DNA of 64,000 bases from contig NZ_CP132976.1 of the NCBI RefSeq assembly GCF_030864005.1, positions 2,108,001-2,172,000 on the forward strand, written 5' to 3'. Of this stretch, positions 19,257 through 29,708 are shown piece by piece. The DNA comes from Achromobacter seleniivolatilans (lineage in GTDB: Bacteria; Pseudomonadota; Gammaproteobacteria; Burkholderiales; Burkholderiaceae_B). Numbering within the stretch: the first letter of the stretch is position 1; each line of letters opens with the position of its first letter. The notes beneath the pieces were generated by a model. It did no database searches. It was not told where the DNA came from and worked only from the letters and a program-made list of their open reading frames with translations. The translations under genes and the position numbers were made by a program.

Positions 19257-20021
19257 TTACTTCGCACCGATTTCATTGACTTGGGCGCTGGTGCGGCCAA
19301 AGCGGCGCTCACGCGTGCGATACCAGTCAAAGGCAGCTTGCAGCTCTGCCGCGCCAAAATCCGGCCAGTAGCGATCCGTGAAGTAGAACTCCGCGTAGGC
19401 CATTTGCCAGATCAAAAAATTGGAAATGCGTTGTTCCCCGCCCGTGCGGATAAACAGGTCGGGCTCGGGAGCCCAAGACATGGACAGATGCTTGGCCAAG
19501 CGCTCTTCATTCACCATCTGCGGCTGGCTTGCAATCAGGGGGTCTGCCGCCAGCATGGCGCGGGTGGCCTGAAGAATGTCCCAGCGCCCGCCATAGTTTG
19601 CGGCAACAGTCAGATGCAGACGGTCGTTGTGCGCGGTGCGCTCCTGGGCGGCAACAATCAGCTCCTGCAAGCGCGGTTCAAACGCGCTCAGGTCGCCGAT
19701 CACGTGCAGCCGGACGCCCTGCTCGTCCAGCTTGCCGATTTCGCGTTCCAGCGCCTGCACAAACAGACGCATCAACAGCGACACCTCTTCGGCGGGACGG
19801 CGCCAGTTCTCGGAACTGAAAGCGAACAAGGTCAGATAACGAACGCCGGCGCGGCCACAGGCCTCGACGACGCGCCTTACCGCCTGAACGCCCTTGGCGT
19901 GCCCAGCCGTACGTGGCAGCAGCCGCCGCGTCGCCCACCTGCCGTTGCCATCCATGATGATGGCGACGTGCTCGGGGATGTCGCGAGTGTCGGGTACTGC
20001 CTGGGTCGAACTGGTTGCCAT
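19257..20021 (-). CDS. uppS: Isoprenyl transferase (undecaprenyl diphosphate synthase)
   Basis: From the ATG at 20021 the product is 254 residues. [10 protein letters not shown] with Asp24 is the catalytic cis-prenyltransferase motif. [11 protein letters not shown] and the C-terminal [20 protein letters not shown], with YAEFYFTD, complete it. It makes the lipid carrier for peptidoglycan and O-antigen. The open frame continues to 20192, but residues before [11 protein letters not shown] do not resemble the family. No clear ribosome site precedes the chosen ATG, so the start is the weak point. Confidence 0.93.
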   Translation of the reverse strand: MATSSTQAVPDTRDIPEHVAIIMDGNGRWATRRLLPRTAGHAKGVQAVRRVVEACGRAGVRYLTLFAFSSENWRRPAEEVSLLMRLFVQALEREIGKLDEQGVRLHVIGDLSAFEPRLQELIVAAQERTAHNDRLHLTVAANYGGRWDILQATRAMLAADPLIASQPQMVNEERLAKHLSMSWAPEPDLFIRTGGEQRISNFLIWQMAYAEFYFTDRYWPDFGAAELQAAFDWYRTRERRFGRTSAQVNEIGAK

Positions 20022-20199
20022 GTGTTTGGGACTGTGCGCGGCTGCGCGGCGCAAAACGGGAATACGGAGAAAAACCTGCGCCGTCGTTCCATCGCTACGT
20101 AGGGGTGCTGCGAGGCAATGGATATGACGGCGCTTAGGCAAGAATGGACTGAAAACCAGAGCGTAGCGGCACAGCCGCCCGCCCCAGCCCATCCGGAAA

Positions 20200-20760
20200 T
20201 TATACGGTCATGATTTCCGCTTCTTTCTGGGTGACCATCTTATCGATGTCAACCACGCTGCGATCCGTCAGCTTCTGGACGTCATCCTGCGAACGACGCT
20301 CGTCGTCTTCGGAGATTTCCTTGTCCTTGACCAGCTTCTTCAATGCTTCGTTGGCTTCACGGCGCAGATTGCGCACAGCCACCTTGGCATCTTCGCCTTC
20401 GCTACGGACCACTTTGGTCAGATCGCGGCGGCGCTCTTCGGTCAAAGCGGGCATCGGAACGCGGATGGTGTCGCCCATCGAAATGGGATTCAAGCCCAGA
20501 TCGGATTCGCGAATCGCCTTTTCGATGGGGCCGGCCATTTGCTTCTCGTAGGGTTGCACGCTGATGGTGCGAGCGTCCACGAGGTTCACGTTGGCAACTT
20601 GACCAACGGGCACGGGCGAACCGTAGTAGTCGACCTGAACGTGATCCAGGATACCCGTGTGGGCACGGCCCGTACGGATCTTGCCCAGGTTGATCTTGAG
20701 CGTTTCAAGCGACTTGGCCATTCTGGCCTCGGCGGATTTGCGGATTTCTGCGGCGCTCAT
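20200..20760 (-). CDS. frr: Ribosome recycling factor
   Basis: The 186-residue length and sequence fit the family: [26 protein letters not shown] and the long C-terminal helix with [17 protein letters not shown]. With EF-G it splits post-termination ribosomes. The start follows an AAGGAAATTTC site, and pyrH lies 15 bp upstream. Confidence 0.97.
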   Translation of the reverse strand: MSAAEIRKSAEARMAKSLETLKINLGKIRTGRAHTGILDHVQVDYYGSPVPVGQVANVNLVDARTISVQPYEKQMAGPIEKAIRESDLGLNPISMGDTIRVPMPALTEERRRDLTKVVRSEGEDAKVAVRNLRREANEALKKLVKDKEISEDDERRSQDDVQKLTDRSVVDIDKMVTQKEAEIMTV

Positions 20761-20775
20761 GAAATTTCCTTTTCT

Positions 20776-21564
<789 letters not shown>

Positions 21565-21622
21565 CTACGCGAGTTAGAGGCCTGCCCAGAGTGGGGGTTC
21601 ACCTTGGGCTGGCCCTGCGGCG

Positions 21623-21661
21623 AAAAGGCCGGACTAGAATTTAATCTAGCGCCGGCCTTTT
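21623..21661. terminator. Rho-independent terminator after tsf
   Basis: AAAAGGCCGG (21623-21632) pairs with CCGGCCTTTT (21652-21661), and CTAGA pairs with TCTAG inside. Reading on the minus strand it starts 18 bases after the tsf stop. It probably ends or attenuates the rpsB-tsf transcript before pyrH, and implies that pyrH has its own promoter. Confidence 0.8.
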
Positions 21662-21678
21662 GGCACTATACCCTGGGG

Positions 21679-22557
21679 TTAGGCGCGGCCGGCGGCGGCT
21701 GCGGCAACCTCAGCGGCGAAGTCGCTGGTCTTCTTCTCGATACCTTCGCCGACAACGAACAGCACGAACTTGCTGACCGAAGCGCCCTTTTCCTTCAGGT
21801 GTTGTTCGACCGTGTGCTTGTCGCTCTTGACGAACGGCTGCGACATCAGCGTCACTTCCTTCAGGAACTTGACAACCGAACCTTCGACCATCTTGGCGAC
21901 GATTTCAGCCGGCTTGCCCGATTCGGCAGCCTTCTGTTCGGCGACCGAGCGTTCGGCGGCGATGTCGGCGGGGTTCACGCCGTCGGCGTTCAGTGCCTTG
22001 GGCTTGGTGGCGGCAATGTGCATTGCCAGATCCTTGCCCACTTCTTCGGCGCCAGTGTATTCCACCAGCACGCCAATCTTGCCGCCGTGCACGTAGCTGG
22101 CCAGCGCGTTCGGCGTTTCGATGCGCTCGAAACGGCGGATCGAGACGTTTTCGCCGATCTTGCCGATCAGGGCGGTACGGGTCGATTCAACAGTGCCTTC
22201 ACCGAAAGGCAGTGCCGACAGAGCGGCCACATCGGCCGGGTTCTGCGTGGCAACCAGTTCAGCCAGCTTGTTCACGAAGCCGACGAAGTCGTCGTTCTTG
22301 GCGACGAAGTCGGTTTCGCAGTTGATTTCGATGACGGCGCCTTGCTTGGCGTCGGCGGAGATGAACAGACCAACCAGGCCTTCAGCGGTAACGCGGGCAG
22401 CAGCCTTGCTGGCCTTGTTGCCCAGCTTGACGCGCAGGATTTCTTCGGCGCGGACCAGATCGCCGTCGGCTTCCGTCAGGGCCTTCTTGCACTCCATCAT
22501 GGGCGCGTCAGTCTTTTCGCGCAGTTCCTTGACCAGGGCAGCGGTAATTTCAGCCAT
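21679..22557 (-). CDS. tsf: Translation elongation factor Ts
   Basis: From the ATG at 22557 the protein has 292 residues. The N-terminal UBA-like segment [20 protein letters not shown] and the core block [19 protein letters not shown] are diagnostic. It recycles EF-Tu-GDP. The longer frame to 22659 is rejected because MAEITA is the family start. The rpsB gene is 181 bp upstream across a gap with two hairpins. Confidence 0.97.
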   Translation of the reverse strand: MAEITAALVKELREKTDAPMMECKKALTEADGDLVRAEEILRVKLGNKASKAAARVTAEGLVGLFISADAKQGAVIEINCETDFVAKNDDFVGFVNKLAELVATQNPADVAALSALPFGEGTVESTRTALIGKIGENVSIRRFERIETPNALASYVHGGKIGVLVEYTGAEEVGKDLAMHIAATKPKALNADGVNPADIAAERSVAEQKAAESGKPAEIVAKMVEGSVVKFLKEVTLMSQPFVKSDKHTVEQHLKEKGASVSKFVLFVVGEGIEKKTSDFAAEVAAAAAGRA

Positions 22558-22583
22558 GTTTGCTCCAATTTTTGCTAAGACAC

Positions 22584-22708
22584 GCCCCGGGCGGACCGGG
22601 GCAGTGATTTGATTCGATGGGACGCCCGCAATTAGCGGGCCAGGAAGATGGGAGCCCACCTTCGCAGTGCCGGCGAGGCGGGAGCGGACGGATATTCCAG
22701 CCGCTCCC
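22584..22708. repeat. Two hairpins in the rpsB-tsf gap
   Basis: GCCCCGG (22584-22590) pairs with CCGGGGC (22596-22602) around GCGGA, and a GGGAGCGG/CCGCTCCC stem spans 22680-22708. They lie in the 181-bp spacer between rpsB and tsf. A role in tuning the ratio of the two proteins, or as processing sites, is inference. Confidence 0.45.
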
Positions 22709-22738
22709 TGTTACTCACCGCCGGACATGACAGCAGGC

Positions 22739-23488
22739 TTAGGCCTGGTTGTCCTGCACTTCGACGAACTCTTCCTGACCTTCACCCAGCTCTTCGACCA
22801 GACCATTCATGTTCTGTTCGCGGCCTTCCAGCACGGCGTCAGCGATGCCCTTGGCGTACAGCGCGATGGCCTTGGCCGAGTCATCGTTACCCGGGATGAC
22901 GTAGTCGATGCCATCCGGCGAGTGGTTGGTGTCAACCACAGCGACGACGGGGATACCCAGCGTCTTGGCTTCGGCGATGGCAATCTTGTGATAGCCGACG
23001 TCGATGACGAACATGGCGTCGGGCAGACCGTTCATGTCCTTGATGCCGCCGATGGCCTTGTTCAGCTTGTCCAGCTCGCGCTGGAACAACAGGCCTTCCT
23101 TCTTGATCATGCGTTCAGCGCCGCCTTCGGCAACGATGACTTCCATGTCTTTCAGGCGCTTGACCGAGGTCTTGACCGTCTTGAAGTTGGTCAGCATGCC
23201 GCCGAGCCAGCGGGCGTCGACGAAGGGCATGCCGCAACGGGCGGCTTCGGAGGCAACCAGATCACGCGCAGCGCGCTTGGTGCCAACGAACAGGATGTTG
23301 CCGCCGCGAGCAGCCAGCTGCTTCACGAACTTGGTGGCTTCCTGGTACTTATCAACCGTCTTTTCCAGGTTGATGATGTGAATCTTGTTGCGGTGACCGA
23401 AGATGTACTGAGCCATCTTGGGGTTCCAGTAACGGGTTTGGTGACCAAAGTGGACACCCGCTTCCAGCATTTCGCGCATCAAAGACAT
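22739..23488 (-). CDS. rpsB: 30S ribosomal protein S2
   Basis: From the ATG at 23488, preceded by GGAG at seven bases, the protein has 249 residues. It shows [31 protein letters not shown] and [16 protein letters not shown], the S2 signature. It assembles late into the small subunit. It is the first gene of the operon that continues through tsf. A hairpin (CCCGC-N5-GCGGG at 23570-23584) sits in its leader, where S2 autoregulation would be expected in proteobacteria. Confidence 0.97.
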   Translation of the reverse strand: MSLMREMLEAGVHFGHQTRYWNPKMAQYIFGHRNKIHIINLEKTVDKYQEATKFVKQLAARGGNILFVGTKRAARDLVASEAARCGMPFVDARWLGGMLTNFKTVKTSVKRLKDMEVIVAEGGAERMIKKEGLLFQRELDKLNKAIGGIKDMNGLPDAMFVIDVGYHKIAIAEAKTLGIPVVAVVDTNHSPDGIDYVIPGNDDSAKAIALYAKGIADAVLEGREQNMNGLVEELGEGQEEFVEVQDNQA

Positions 23489-23708
23489 GTAATTCTCCAA
23501 GGGTTGATTTCTTGCGCCGCACCTGCATCAGCATCTGGCTGACACCCTGGGTGGTGTTGCGCGCGATTTCCCGCAACATGCGGGATGGACAAAATTTTAA
23601 CCGGGCCGACCGATCACTGCCGCAATGATGCTGCTGCGATAAACCCAGACGGCCGCCACGACTAGAGCCCTGCACTGCTCGCTTGCACGGCGCTTAGTGT
23701 CAGACACT

Positions 23709-23773
23709 CCAGGAATTTCCTGGAAGTTTCTGGCGGGTTTCCCCGCAGTTGGCAGCACGGTTAACCATGCTGC
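23709..23773. repeat. Three adjacent palindromes
   Basis: CCAGGAA-T-TTCCTGG (23709-23723), GCGGG-TTTC-CCCGC (23733-23746) and GCAGCAC-GGTTAACC-ATGCTGC (23752-23773, one mismatch) follow one another at spacings of 5-9 bp. Such packing is unusual for random sequence. It could be a structured RNA or a set of binding sites. Confidence 0.6.
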
Positions 23774-23878
23774 GACTCACCAAGCGCACCCGGACCTGTT
23801 TTGTTGGCAGCGAAATCCAGCTCTTCGCGCAGTGGCCTTACAGCCCCGCGCGCATCAGACAATCGGGGCATTTCTTAA

Positions 23879-23896
23879 GAAAACACAAGTGTTTTC
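23879..23896. repeat. 18-bp perfect palindrome
   Basis: GAAAACAC-AA-GTGTTTTC is an 8-bp perfect inverted repeat with a 2-bp centre in an AT-rich stretch. The short centre favours a protein-binding site over an RNA hairpin. Confidence 0.65.
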
Positions 23897-24019
23897 AAGA
23901 ACTTAATCCGACATCCATACCGAACCTGCATCGCCGCTCAAAAACATGACCGGGCTTACAAGCACGCCGTGCCCCAGCTTTGAGTAAGACCCATGACACC
24001 TGCCTGACTTTGGCGAGCG

Positions 24020-24055
24020 TTGCCCCAACAATTGCTCCCAAATTTGCCCCAACAG
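24020..24055. repeat. Three tandem 12-bp repeats
   Basis: The units TTGCCCCAACAA, TTGCTCCCAAAT and TTGCCCCAACAG follow with exact 12-bp period. A related TTGCTCCCCAAATT occurs at 24257-24270, 13 bp before the TATAAT of map. The regular spacing, about one helical turn, suggests a repeated binding site. Confidence 0.6.
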
Positions 24056-24282
24056 TCCTACTACCAGACGCTGGCAACCTGCCCGATTTCGCTCCACAAC
24101 CTTCGCTTGCGGTGAAACTTCAGGGCTTGCTGCCGATCTCATGAAAGGATCGTTGGCACTATCTTGAGCGCGGCCATTGGCGCTAAACACTTACCAAGGA
24201 AGGAAAGGGATCAAAAGCCCAACCCGCCACCGGAATCGGCTCTTGCCGTAACCCGATTGCTCCCCAAATTTTTAGGGAAGCC

Positions 24283-24288
24283 TATAAT
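24283..24288 (+). promoter_or_regulatory. Putative -10 of the map promoter
   Basis: A consensus TATAAT lies 52 bp upstream of the map start. The best -35-like hexamer, TTGCTC at 24257, is 20 bp away, longer than ideal, so the promoter may need an activator or a different start. Confidence 0.5.
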
Positions 24289-24339
24289 TCTACTATTCTT
24301 TCAAGCAGACATTCAAGCGAGAGATCGTCAAGTTACTCC

Positions 24340-25161
24340 ATGGGCACAATTACCAATCCGGCCGACCTGGCCAAGATGCGCGCAGCCTGCCAGGATGCCG
24401 CCAAGGTTCTCGACTTCATTACCCCCTACGTCAAGCCGGGTGTGACCACCGGAGAGCTGGATCGGCTCTGCCTGGAATACCTGACCGATGTGCTGCACGT
24501 GAAGTCGGCCACCGTGGGCTACGCCCCGCCCGGCTACCCGCCCTTCACGGGCGCCATCTGTACGTCCGTGAATCATCAAGTGTGCCACGGCATCCCGGGC
24601 GACAAGGTGCTGAAGAACGGTGACTCACTGAATATTGACGTCACCATTATCAAGGATGGCTGGTTTGGCGACACCAGCCGCATGTACGCCGTGGGCGAAC
24701 AGTCCATCTTGGCCCGCCGCCTGACCGACATCACCTTTGAGTGCATGTGGAAAGGCATCCAGCAGGTAAAGAACGGCGCTACGTTGGGCGACATCGGCAA
24801 CGCCATCCAGAAACACGCGGAATCCAACGGTTTTTCAGTGGTGCGCGAGTTCTGTGGGCACGGTATTGGCCAGCGCTTCCATGAAGACCCGCAAGTGCTG
24901 CATTATGGCAAGCCCGGCACCGGCGTGAAATTGGTGACAGGGATGCTGTTCACGATTGAACCCATGATCAATGCCGGGCGCCGCGAAATCCGCCAATTGT
25001 CCGATGGCTGGACGGTTGTTACGCGCGACCACAGCCTGTCCGCGCAATGGGAGCATGCTGTCTGTGTAACCGAAACCGGTTACGAAGTGCTGACCCTGTC
25101 GCCCGGCATGCCCCCGCCGCCGGCTTTCATCACCGAACCCATCATCATCCCCGCCGTCTGA
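24340..25161 (+). CDS. map: Type I methionine aminopeptidase
   Basis: The 273-residue protein removes N-terminal methionine from new proteins. All metal and active-site residues are present: His83, Asp100, Asp111, His174, Glu207 and Glu238, with the usual spacing. The start MGTITNPADL has a poor ribosome site, but sequence similarity to the family begins there. The rpsB gene diverges 850 bp away, and glnD follows after 19 bp. Confidence 0.96.
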   Translation: MGTITNPADLAKMRAACQDAAKVLDFITPYVKPGVTTGELDRLCLEYLTDVLHVKSATVGYAPPGYPPFTGAICTSVNHQVCHGIPGDKVLKNGDSLNIDVTIIKDGWFGDTSRMYAVGEQSILARRLTDITFECMWKGIQQVKNGATLGDIGNAIQKHAESNGFSVVREFCGHGIGQRFHEDPQVLHYGKPGTGVKLVTGMLFTIEPMINAGRREIRQLSDGWTVVTRDHSLSAQWEHAVCVTETGYEVLTLSPGMPPPPAFITEPIIIPAV

Positions 25162-25180
25162 GGCCCTGCCGCACGCCACC

Positions 25181-27787
25181 ATGACCGCCGAATACCTCAG
25201 CTCCCTGCGCGAACGCATTCAGCAATCCCGGCGGGCCGCGGTGGCCCAGTTCCGAGAGCACGAACGCCCGGACACCCTGCTGTCTGAATTACGCCGTATC
25301 GTCGACGCCGCTCTGCGCGATCTGGTCAAGCATTACCCGCTTCCGGCCGGCGCCACGCTCGCAGCAGTTGGCGGTTATGGCCGAGGCGAACTCTACCCGC
25401 ACTCCGACGTTGATCTGCTGATTCTGCTGCCGCAGGTCCCCAGCCGCGAAGACGAGACCGCCATCGAGCAACTGGTGGCGTCGCTGTGGGACCTGGGGCT
25501 GGAGCCCGGCCATAGCGTGCGCACCATTGAAGACTGCGAGCGCGAGGCCGACGCTGACATCACGGTGGAAACCGCGTTGCTGGAATCCCGCTGGCTGGCG
25601 GGCAGCCGGTCGCTGATGAAGAAATTCGACGCCGCCACCAAATCGCGCCTGGACCCCCGCGCTTTCTTCCGCGCCAAACGCGTGGAAATGCAGCAGCGCC
25701 ATGCGCGGTACCACGATACCCCCTACGCGCTGGAACCGAACTGCAAGGAATCACCCGGCGGACTGCGCGACCTGCAAGTCATTATGTGGATGGCGCGAGC
25801 CGCCGGATTCGGAGACAGCTGGCGCTCGGTGGCGCAAGCGGGCCTTTTGACATCGTCCGAAGCGCGCGACCTGCGCAAGGCCGAGCAAGCCTTCAAGCGC
25901 CTGCGCATCGAATTGCATTTGCTGTCAAACCGCCGCGAAGACCGCGTTCTGTTTGACCTGCAACCGGCGCTGGCCGAGGTTTACGGCATCCATGCCACGG
26001 CCACTCGCCGTGGCAGTGAACTATTGATGCAGCGTTATTACTGGGCAGCGCGGCTCGTCACGCAGCTCAACGGGATTCTGGTTCAGAACATCGAAGAACG
26101 GTTGTTCCCGCGGCCCGACAGCGACGCACGCGACATCGACGACGATTTCCGCAACCTGCGCGACCGTCTGGATATCATTCGCGACGACGGTTTCGAGCGC
26201 AATCCCACACTGCTGCTGCGCGCCTTTCTTCTGATGCAGCAGCACCCGGAACTCACCGGCATGTCTGCACGCACTTTGCGCGCCATCTGGCATTCTCGGC
26301 ACCGCATCGATGCCCAGTTCCGCCGCAACCCGGTCAACCGCAAGCTGTTCCTGCAAATCCTGCAACAGCCCCGCGGCATTGTGCACGAGCTGCGGCGCAT
26401 GACCATGCTGAATATTCTGCCCCGCTACCTGCCGGTATTCCGCCGGATCGTGGGCCAGATGCAGCACGATCTATTCCATGCCTATACGGTGGACCAGCAC
26501 ACGCTGGCCGTGGTGCGCAACCTGCGCCGCTTCACCATGCCCGAACACGCCCAGGAATATCCGCTGGCCAGTCAGTTGATTGCGGGCCTGGACCGGCACT
26601 GGCTGCTGTACGTCGCTGCGCTTTTTCATGACATCGCAAAGGGACGCGGCGGCGATCACTCCGAACTTGGCGCCCGCGAAGTGCGCAAGTTCGCGCAGGA
26701 ACACGGCATGGAGCCGGAAGACACCAAATTGGTGGAATTCCTGGTGCGCCAGCACCTTCTGATGTCCGCCGTGGCGCAGAAACGTGATTTATCCGACCCG
26801 GCCGTCGTCCAGGAATTCGCCGCTACCGTCAAAGACGAGCGCCATTTGACGGCGCTATACCTGCTGACAGTGGCCGACATCCGCGGCACCAGCCCCAAGG
26901 TCTGGAACGCCTGGAAGGGCAAGCTGCTTGAAGATCTGTACAAACTGACGCTGGCGGCATTGGGCGGCGCCCACGCCGATGCGCACACCGTGCTGACCGA
27001 ACGCAAGGAAGAAGCCGCCCGCCTAACCCGGCTGGCAGGCCTGCGCGATGACGCTCGTGAAGCGTTCTGGAATCAGCTGGACGTTGCCTATTTTCTGCGT
27101 CACGACGCTTCCGACATCGCCTGGCACACCCGCCACCTGTACCACCAGGTCGCCCCCACCCAGGCTGTGGTCAAAGCCCGCCCCACCGAGCAAGGCGAAG
27201 GTTTGCAGATCATGGTCTACACGCGCGACGCGCCCGACCTGTTCGTTGCCATCTGCGGCTTCTTCGACGCCAAGTCGCTGTCCATTCAGGATGCGCGCAT
27301 CCACACGACCCGCCACGGCTGGGCGCTGGACAGTTTCATCGTGCTGCTGCCCGAAGGGGCGAGCGACCTGCGGGCGCAAGCCACGCTGGTAGAGCACGAA
27401 CTGGCTGAACGCCTGAAAGATCCGCAGGCAGCCGCCCAGGCGCAAACCAGCCGCGGCAGCTATTTCGGCCGTGGCCGGCAGTCACGCGTGTCGCGAGTCT
27501 TTCCCGTTATGCCGCAGGCCGAACTGCAACCCGACGAACGCAGCACATCCTGGCGTCTTTCTGTCACTGCCACGGATCGCCCGGGCCTGCTGCACGCCTT
27601 GGCGCGCGTCTTTGCCCGCCACGAAGTCAATCTGCTGATGGCCAAGATCATGACGCTGGGCGACCGCGTGGAAGACGTATTTATCGTGGACGGCACGGCG
27701 CTGACTCGCCCGCGCAGCCAAATGCAGTTTGAACGCGACGTTCTGGACGCGTTGGCAGGCGAAGAAGCCCTGCAACGGGTCGCCTGA
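25181..27787 (+). CDS. glnD: Bifunctional PII uridylyltransferase/uridylyl-removing enzyme
   Basis: The 868-residue protein senses glutamine and adds or removes UMP on PII. The nucleotidyltransferase domain has GGYGRGELYPHSDVD with Asp76 and Asp78. The GlnD-specific linker follows, then an HD domain with AALFHDIAKGRGGDHSELG near residue 482. Two ACT domains lie near 675-730 and 790-840. The order and length match the family. It lies 19 bp downstream of map and is probably cotranscribed with it. A short hairpin with a T-run follows the stop. Confidence 0.97.
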   Translation: MTAEYLSSLRERIQQSRRAAVAQFREHERPDTLLSELRRIVDAALRDLVKHYPLPAGATLAAVGGYGRGELYPHSDVDLLILLPQVPSREDETAIEQLVASLWDLGLEPGHSVRTIEDCEREADADITVETALLESRWLAGSRSLMKKFDAATKSRLDPRAFFRAKRVEMQQRHARYHDTPYALEPNCKESPGGLRDLQVIMWMARAAGFGDSWRSVAQAGLLTSSEARDLRKAEQAFKRLRIELHLLSNRREDRVLFDLQPALAEVYGIHATATRRGSELLMQRYYWAARLVTQLNGILVQNIEERLFPRPDSDARDIDDDFRNLRDRLDIIRDDGFERNPTLLLRAFLLMQQHPELTGMSARTLRAIWHSRHRIDAQFRRNPVNRKLFLQILQQPRGIVHELRRMTMLNILPRYLPVFRRIVGQMQHDLFHAYTVDQHTLAVVRNLRRFTMPEHAQEYPLASQLIAGLDRHWLLYVAALFHDIAKGRGGDHSELGAREVRKFAQEHGMEPEDTKLVEFLVRQHLLMSAVAQKRDLSDPAVVQEFAATVKDERHLTALYLLTVADIRGTSPKVWNAWKGKLLEDLYKLTLAALGGAHADAHTVLTERKEEAARLTRLAGLRDDAREAFWNQLDVAYFLRHDASDIAWHTRHLYHQVAPTQAVVKARPTEQGEGLQIMVYTRDAPDLFVAICGFFDAKSLSIQDARIHTTRHGWALDSFIVLLPEGASDLRAQATLVEHELAERLKDPQAAAQAQTSRGSYFGRGRQSRVSRVFPVMPQAELQPDERSTSWRLSVTATDRPGLLHALARVFARHEVNLLMAKIMTLGDRVEDVFIVDGTALTRPRSQMQFERDVLDALAGEEALQRVA

Positions 27788-27818
27788 CGCCGGCCTCGCA
27801 AGACATCGCCAGACCGTA

Positions 27819-27844
27819 CCCGGACCGAATACAATCCGGGTTTT
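27819..27844 (+). terminator. Small hairpin plus T-run after glnD
   Basis: CCCGGA (27819-27824) pairs with TCCGGG (27835-27840) and TTTT follows. The loop also contains TACAAT, a plausible -10 for marC, so the element may be terminator, promoter or both. Confidence 0.4.
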
Positions 27845-27866
27845 CGGTCAGGCGACACCCGCTACC

Positions 27867-28580
27867 ATGCTGCTCAATGACTATCTGCGTGTTTTCGGTG
27901 GCAGCTTTCTATTTGCGCTAGCCACACTGCTACCGTTTTTGAACCCGCCTGCCATCGCGCCAATTTTCCTGTCATTGACCGAAGGCGCGTCATCATCCAC
28001 GCGTATGGTGCTGGCCAAGCGTGTCGCCATCAACGTGTGCCTGATGCTGATCGTCGCCATGGTGGCCGGCAACGTGCTTCTCAGCTTTTTTGGCATCTCG
28101 CTGTCGATCGTGCGAGTGGGCGGCGGCATGCTGGTGATCGCCAGCGCCTGGCGGCTGGTGAATTCGCCCGATGCCGACACCGAGCGCGTGGCGCGCATGG
28201 CCGAGTCCTTCACCACCGAAATGGCTAAAGCGCGTGCTTTCTACCCGCTGACTTTTCCCATCAGCTGCGGCCCGGGATCGATCGCCGCCGCGATCACCGT
28301 GGGCGTGTCGCTGAGAGATCAAAATCATGTGCTGAGCCTGGTGCGACTGGGCGGCTCGATTCCGGGAATTATCGCGGTGTCTTTGACGCTGTATGTCTGC
28401 CTGCGGTTTGCCGCGCAGATGCTGCATCGCCTGGGTGACAACGGCACCGCCGTGTTCATGCGGCTGTCCGCCTTCATCATGCTGTGCCTGGGGGTGCAGA
28501 TTTTCTGGGAAGGCGCGCGTGAATTGCTGCTGGGTGTTTTGACCCAGGTCATGCAACCAATTCCGATTCCCAAGGCCTAA
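27867..28580 (+). CDS. MarC-family integral membrane protein
   Basis: The 237-residue protein has about six membrane helices and MarC landmarks: FLFALATLLPFLNPPAIAPI at the start and a central FYPLTFPISCGPGSIAAAI. The family was once linked to multiple antibiotic resistance, but its function is unsettled. The start at 27867 is chosen because the family begins with the first helix. The frame upstream overlaps glnD and is unlike membrane protein. dsbB follows. Confidence 0.9.
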   Translation: MLLNDYLRVFGGSFLFALATLLPFLNPPAIAPIFLSLTEGASSSTRMVLAKRVAINVCLMLIVAMVAGNVLLSFFGISLSIVRVGGGMLVIASAWRLVNSPDADTERVARMAESFTTEMAKARAFYPLTFPISCGPGSIAAAITVGVSLRDQNHVLSLVRLGGSIPGIIAVSLTLYVCLRFAAQMLHRLGDNGTAVFMRLSAFIMLCLGVQIFWEGARELLLGVLTQVMQPIPIPKA

Positions 28581-28615
28581 GTGTGGCCCTATCAACTCCA
28601 CGACTCAGAACAACA

Positions 28616-29101
28616 ATGACTACCCGCTCTGAACGCCTGCTCCGCCTGATTGCGCTTTTTTGCTTTGGCGCCGTGGGCATCGCCCTGCTGTCCCAACACG
28701 TCTTCGACATGCCGCCCTGCGCCTGGTGCGTCATGCAGCGCCTGATTTATCTGGTGATCGGCATCGTCGCCCTGATTGGCGGTTTTGGCGGCGGCCGTGC
28801 GCTGACCCGCCCGTGCGGCGCCCTGGCCGCGTTGTTATCACTCGTCGGCGTTGCCGCCGCCTGGTATCAATACAGCGTCGCCGCCAACATGCTTTCCTGC
28901 GACCAAACCTTTGCCGACCGCTTCATGACTGGCGCCGGCCTGGACGGCGCAGTGCCGTGGCTGTTCGGCATCTTCGCCACTTGCATGGATGCCAAGGTGC
29001 CGGTACTGGGCGTCGAGTACGCCTTGTGGAGCCTGGCGCTCTTTGCGGTCTTGTTCTTCATGGCCCTGCCCGTCGTCTTCAGGCGCGGCGCAACCCGCTA
29101 A
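28616..29101 (+). CDS. dsbB: Disulfide bond formation protein B
   Basis: The 161-residue protein has four membrane helices and the two cysteine pairs of DsbB: PPCAWCVMQR (Cys35, Cys38) and the second periplasmic loop Cys94 and Cys123. It reoxidises DsbA and passes electrons to quinones. A GTG 33 bases earlier is possible, but the extra residues lack family character. The ribosome site is weak. A further gene begins six bases after the stop. Confidence 0.93.
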   Translation: MTTRSERLLRLIALFCFGAVGIALLSQHVFDMPPCAWCVMQRLIYLVIGIVALIGGFGGGRALTRPCGALAALLSLVGVAAAWYQYSVAANMLSCDQTFADRFMTGAGLDGAVPWLFGIFATCMDAKVPVLGVEYALWSLALFAVLFFMALPVVFRRGATR

Positions 29102-29106
29102 ATAAC

Positions 29107-29706
29107 GTGGCGCGTCCTGTTACCCAGGACCCACATGCCGCTGCATTGCGCGCGCTGGTCCTGGCCCACCCGCCCTTGATGCGCTGGTTGCGGGCCGCGC
29201 GCGACCACGCGCCGGCCGGCGGATGCATCGGCGCGGGTGCAGTGCGCTCGCTGGTGTGGAACCACCTGCATGGCTATCCGGCTGGCAGCCATGCGCCAGC
29301 GGATGTCGACTATGTTTATTTCGATTCTTCGGACCTGAACGCGACGCAAGAGGCCGGCATTGCCCGGCGTCTGCGCGCAGCCGCGCCGGATGCGCCCTGG
29401 GAAGTGGTGAATCAGGCTCGCGTGCACCTCTGGCACCGGAACAGCCTTGGAGGCGCCCCGCCCCCGGCGCTTTCGCTTGCCGCCGGTATCGCCCGCTGGC
29501 CAGAAACGGCAACCTGCGTAGGCGTGGCGCTGATGCCAGATGAACAGCTACGCATCATTGCACCGCACGGCCTGGCCGATTTGTTCGGTCTGGTGCTGCG
29601 CCCCAGCCCGGCCGCAGATATCCAGGCTTATGCCCAACGGTTAGCCTCCAAGCGCTTCGCCGAAATCTGGCCACGCCTGACCATTGCTTCACCTGCCCCC
29701 AACTGA
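29107..29706 (+). CDS. Nucleotidyltransferase-family protein (DUF925-like)
   Basis: From the GTG at 29107 the product is 199 residues. The core reads GGCIGAGAVRSLVWNHLHGY, then PADVDYVYFDSSDL with the paired Asp residues expected of a nucleotidyltransferase. VNQARVHLWH is a block shared with small bacterial 'nucleotidyltransferase family' proteins. The substrate is unknown. There is no clear ribosome site, so it probably relies on coupling with dsbB, whose stop lies six bases upstream. The next gene begins two bases after its stop. Confidence 0.75.
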   Translation: MARPVTQDPHAAALRALVLAHPPLMRWLRAARDHAPAGGCIGAGAVRSLVWNHLHGYPAGSHAPADVDYVYFDSSDLNATQEAGIARRLRAAAPDAPWEVVNQARVHLWHRNSLGGAPPPALSLAAGIARWPETATCVGVALMPDEQLRIIAPHGLADLFGLVLRPSPAADIQAYAQRLASKRFAEIWPRLTIASPAPN

Positions 29707-29708
29707 TC

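Larger units (their letters stand above)
23489..24339. other. 850-bp divergent intergenic region with palindromes and repeats
   Basis: No frame here has convincing coding character, and no tRNA-like fold was seen. The rpsB leader occupies roughly 23489-23610. From 23709 to 23896 there are four inverted repeats, and from 24020 to 24055 three tandem 12-bp units with a related sequence at 24257. A TATAAT at 24283-24288 precedes map. The stretch is less GC-rich than its flanks. Confidence 0.7.

Noticed and set aside
23697..24190. Short open frames in the rpsB-map gap
   Set aside because: All are under 100 codons, lack ribosome sites and family likeness, and overlap each other in several frames.
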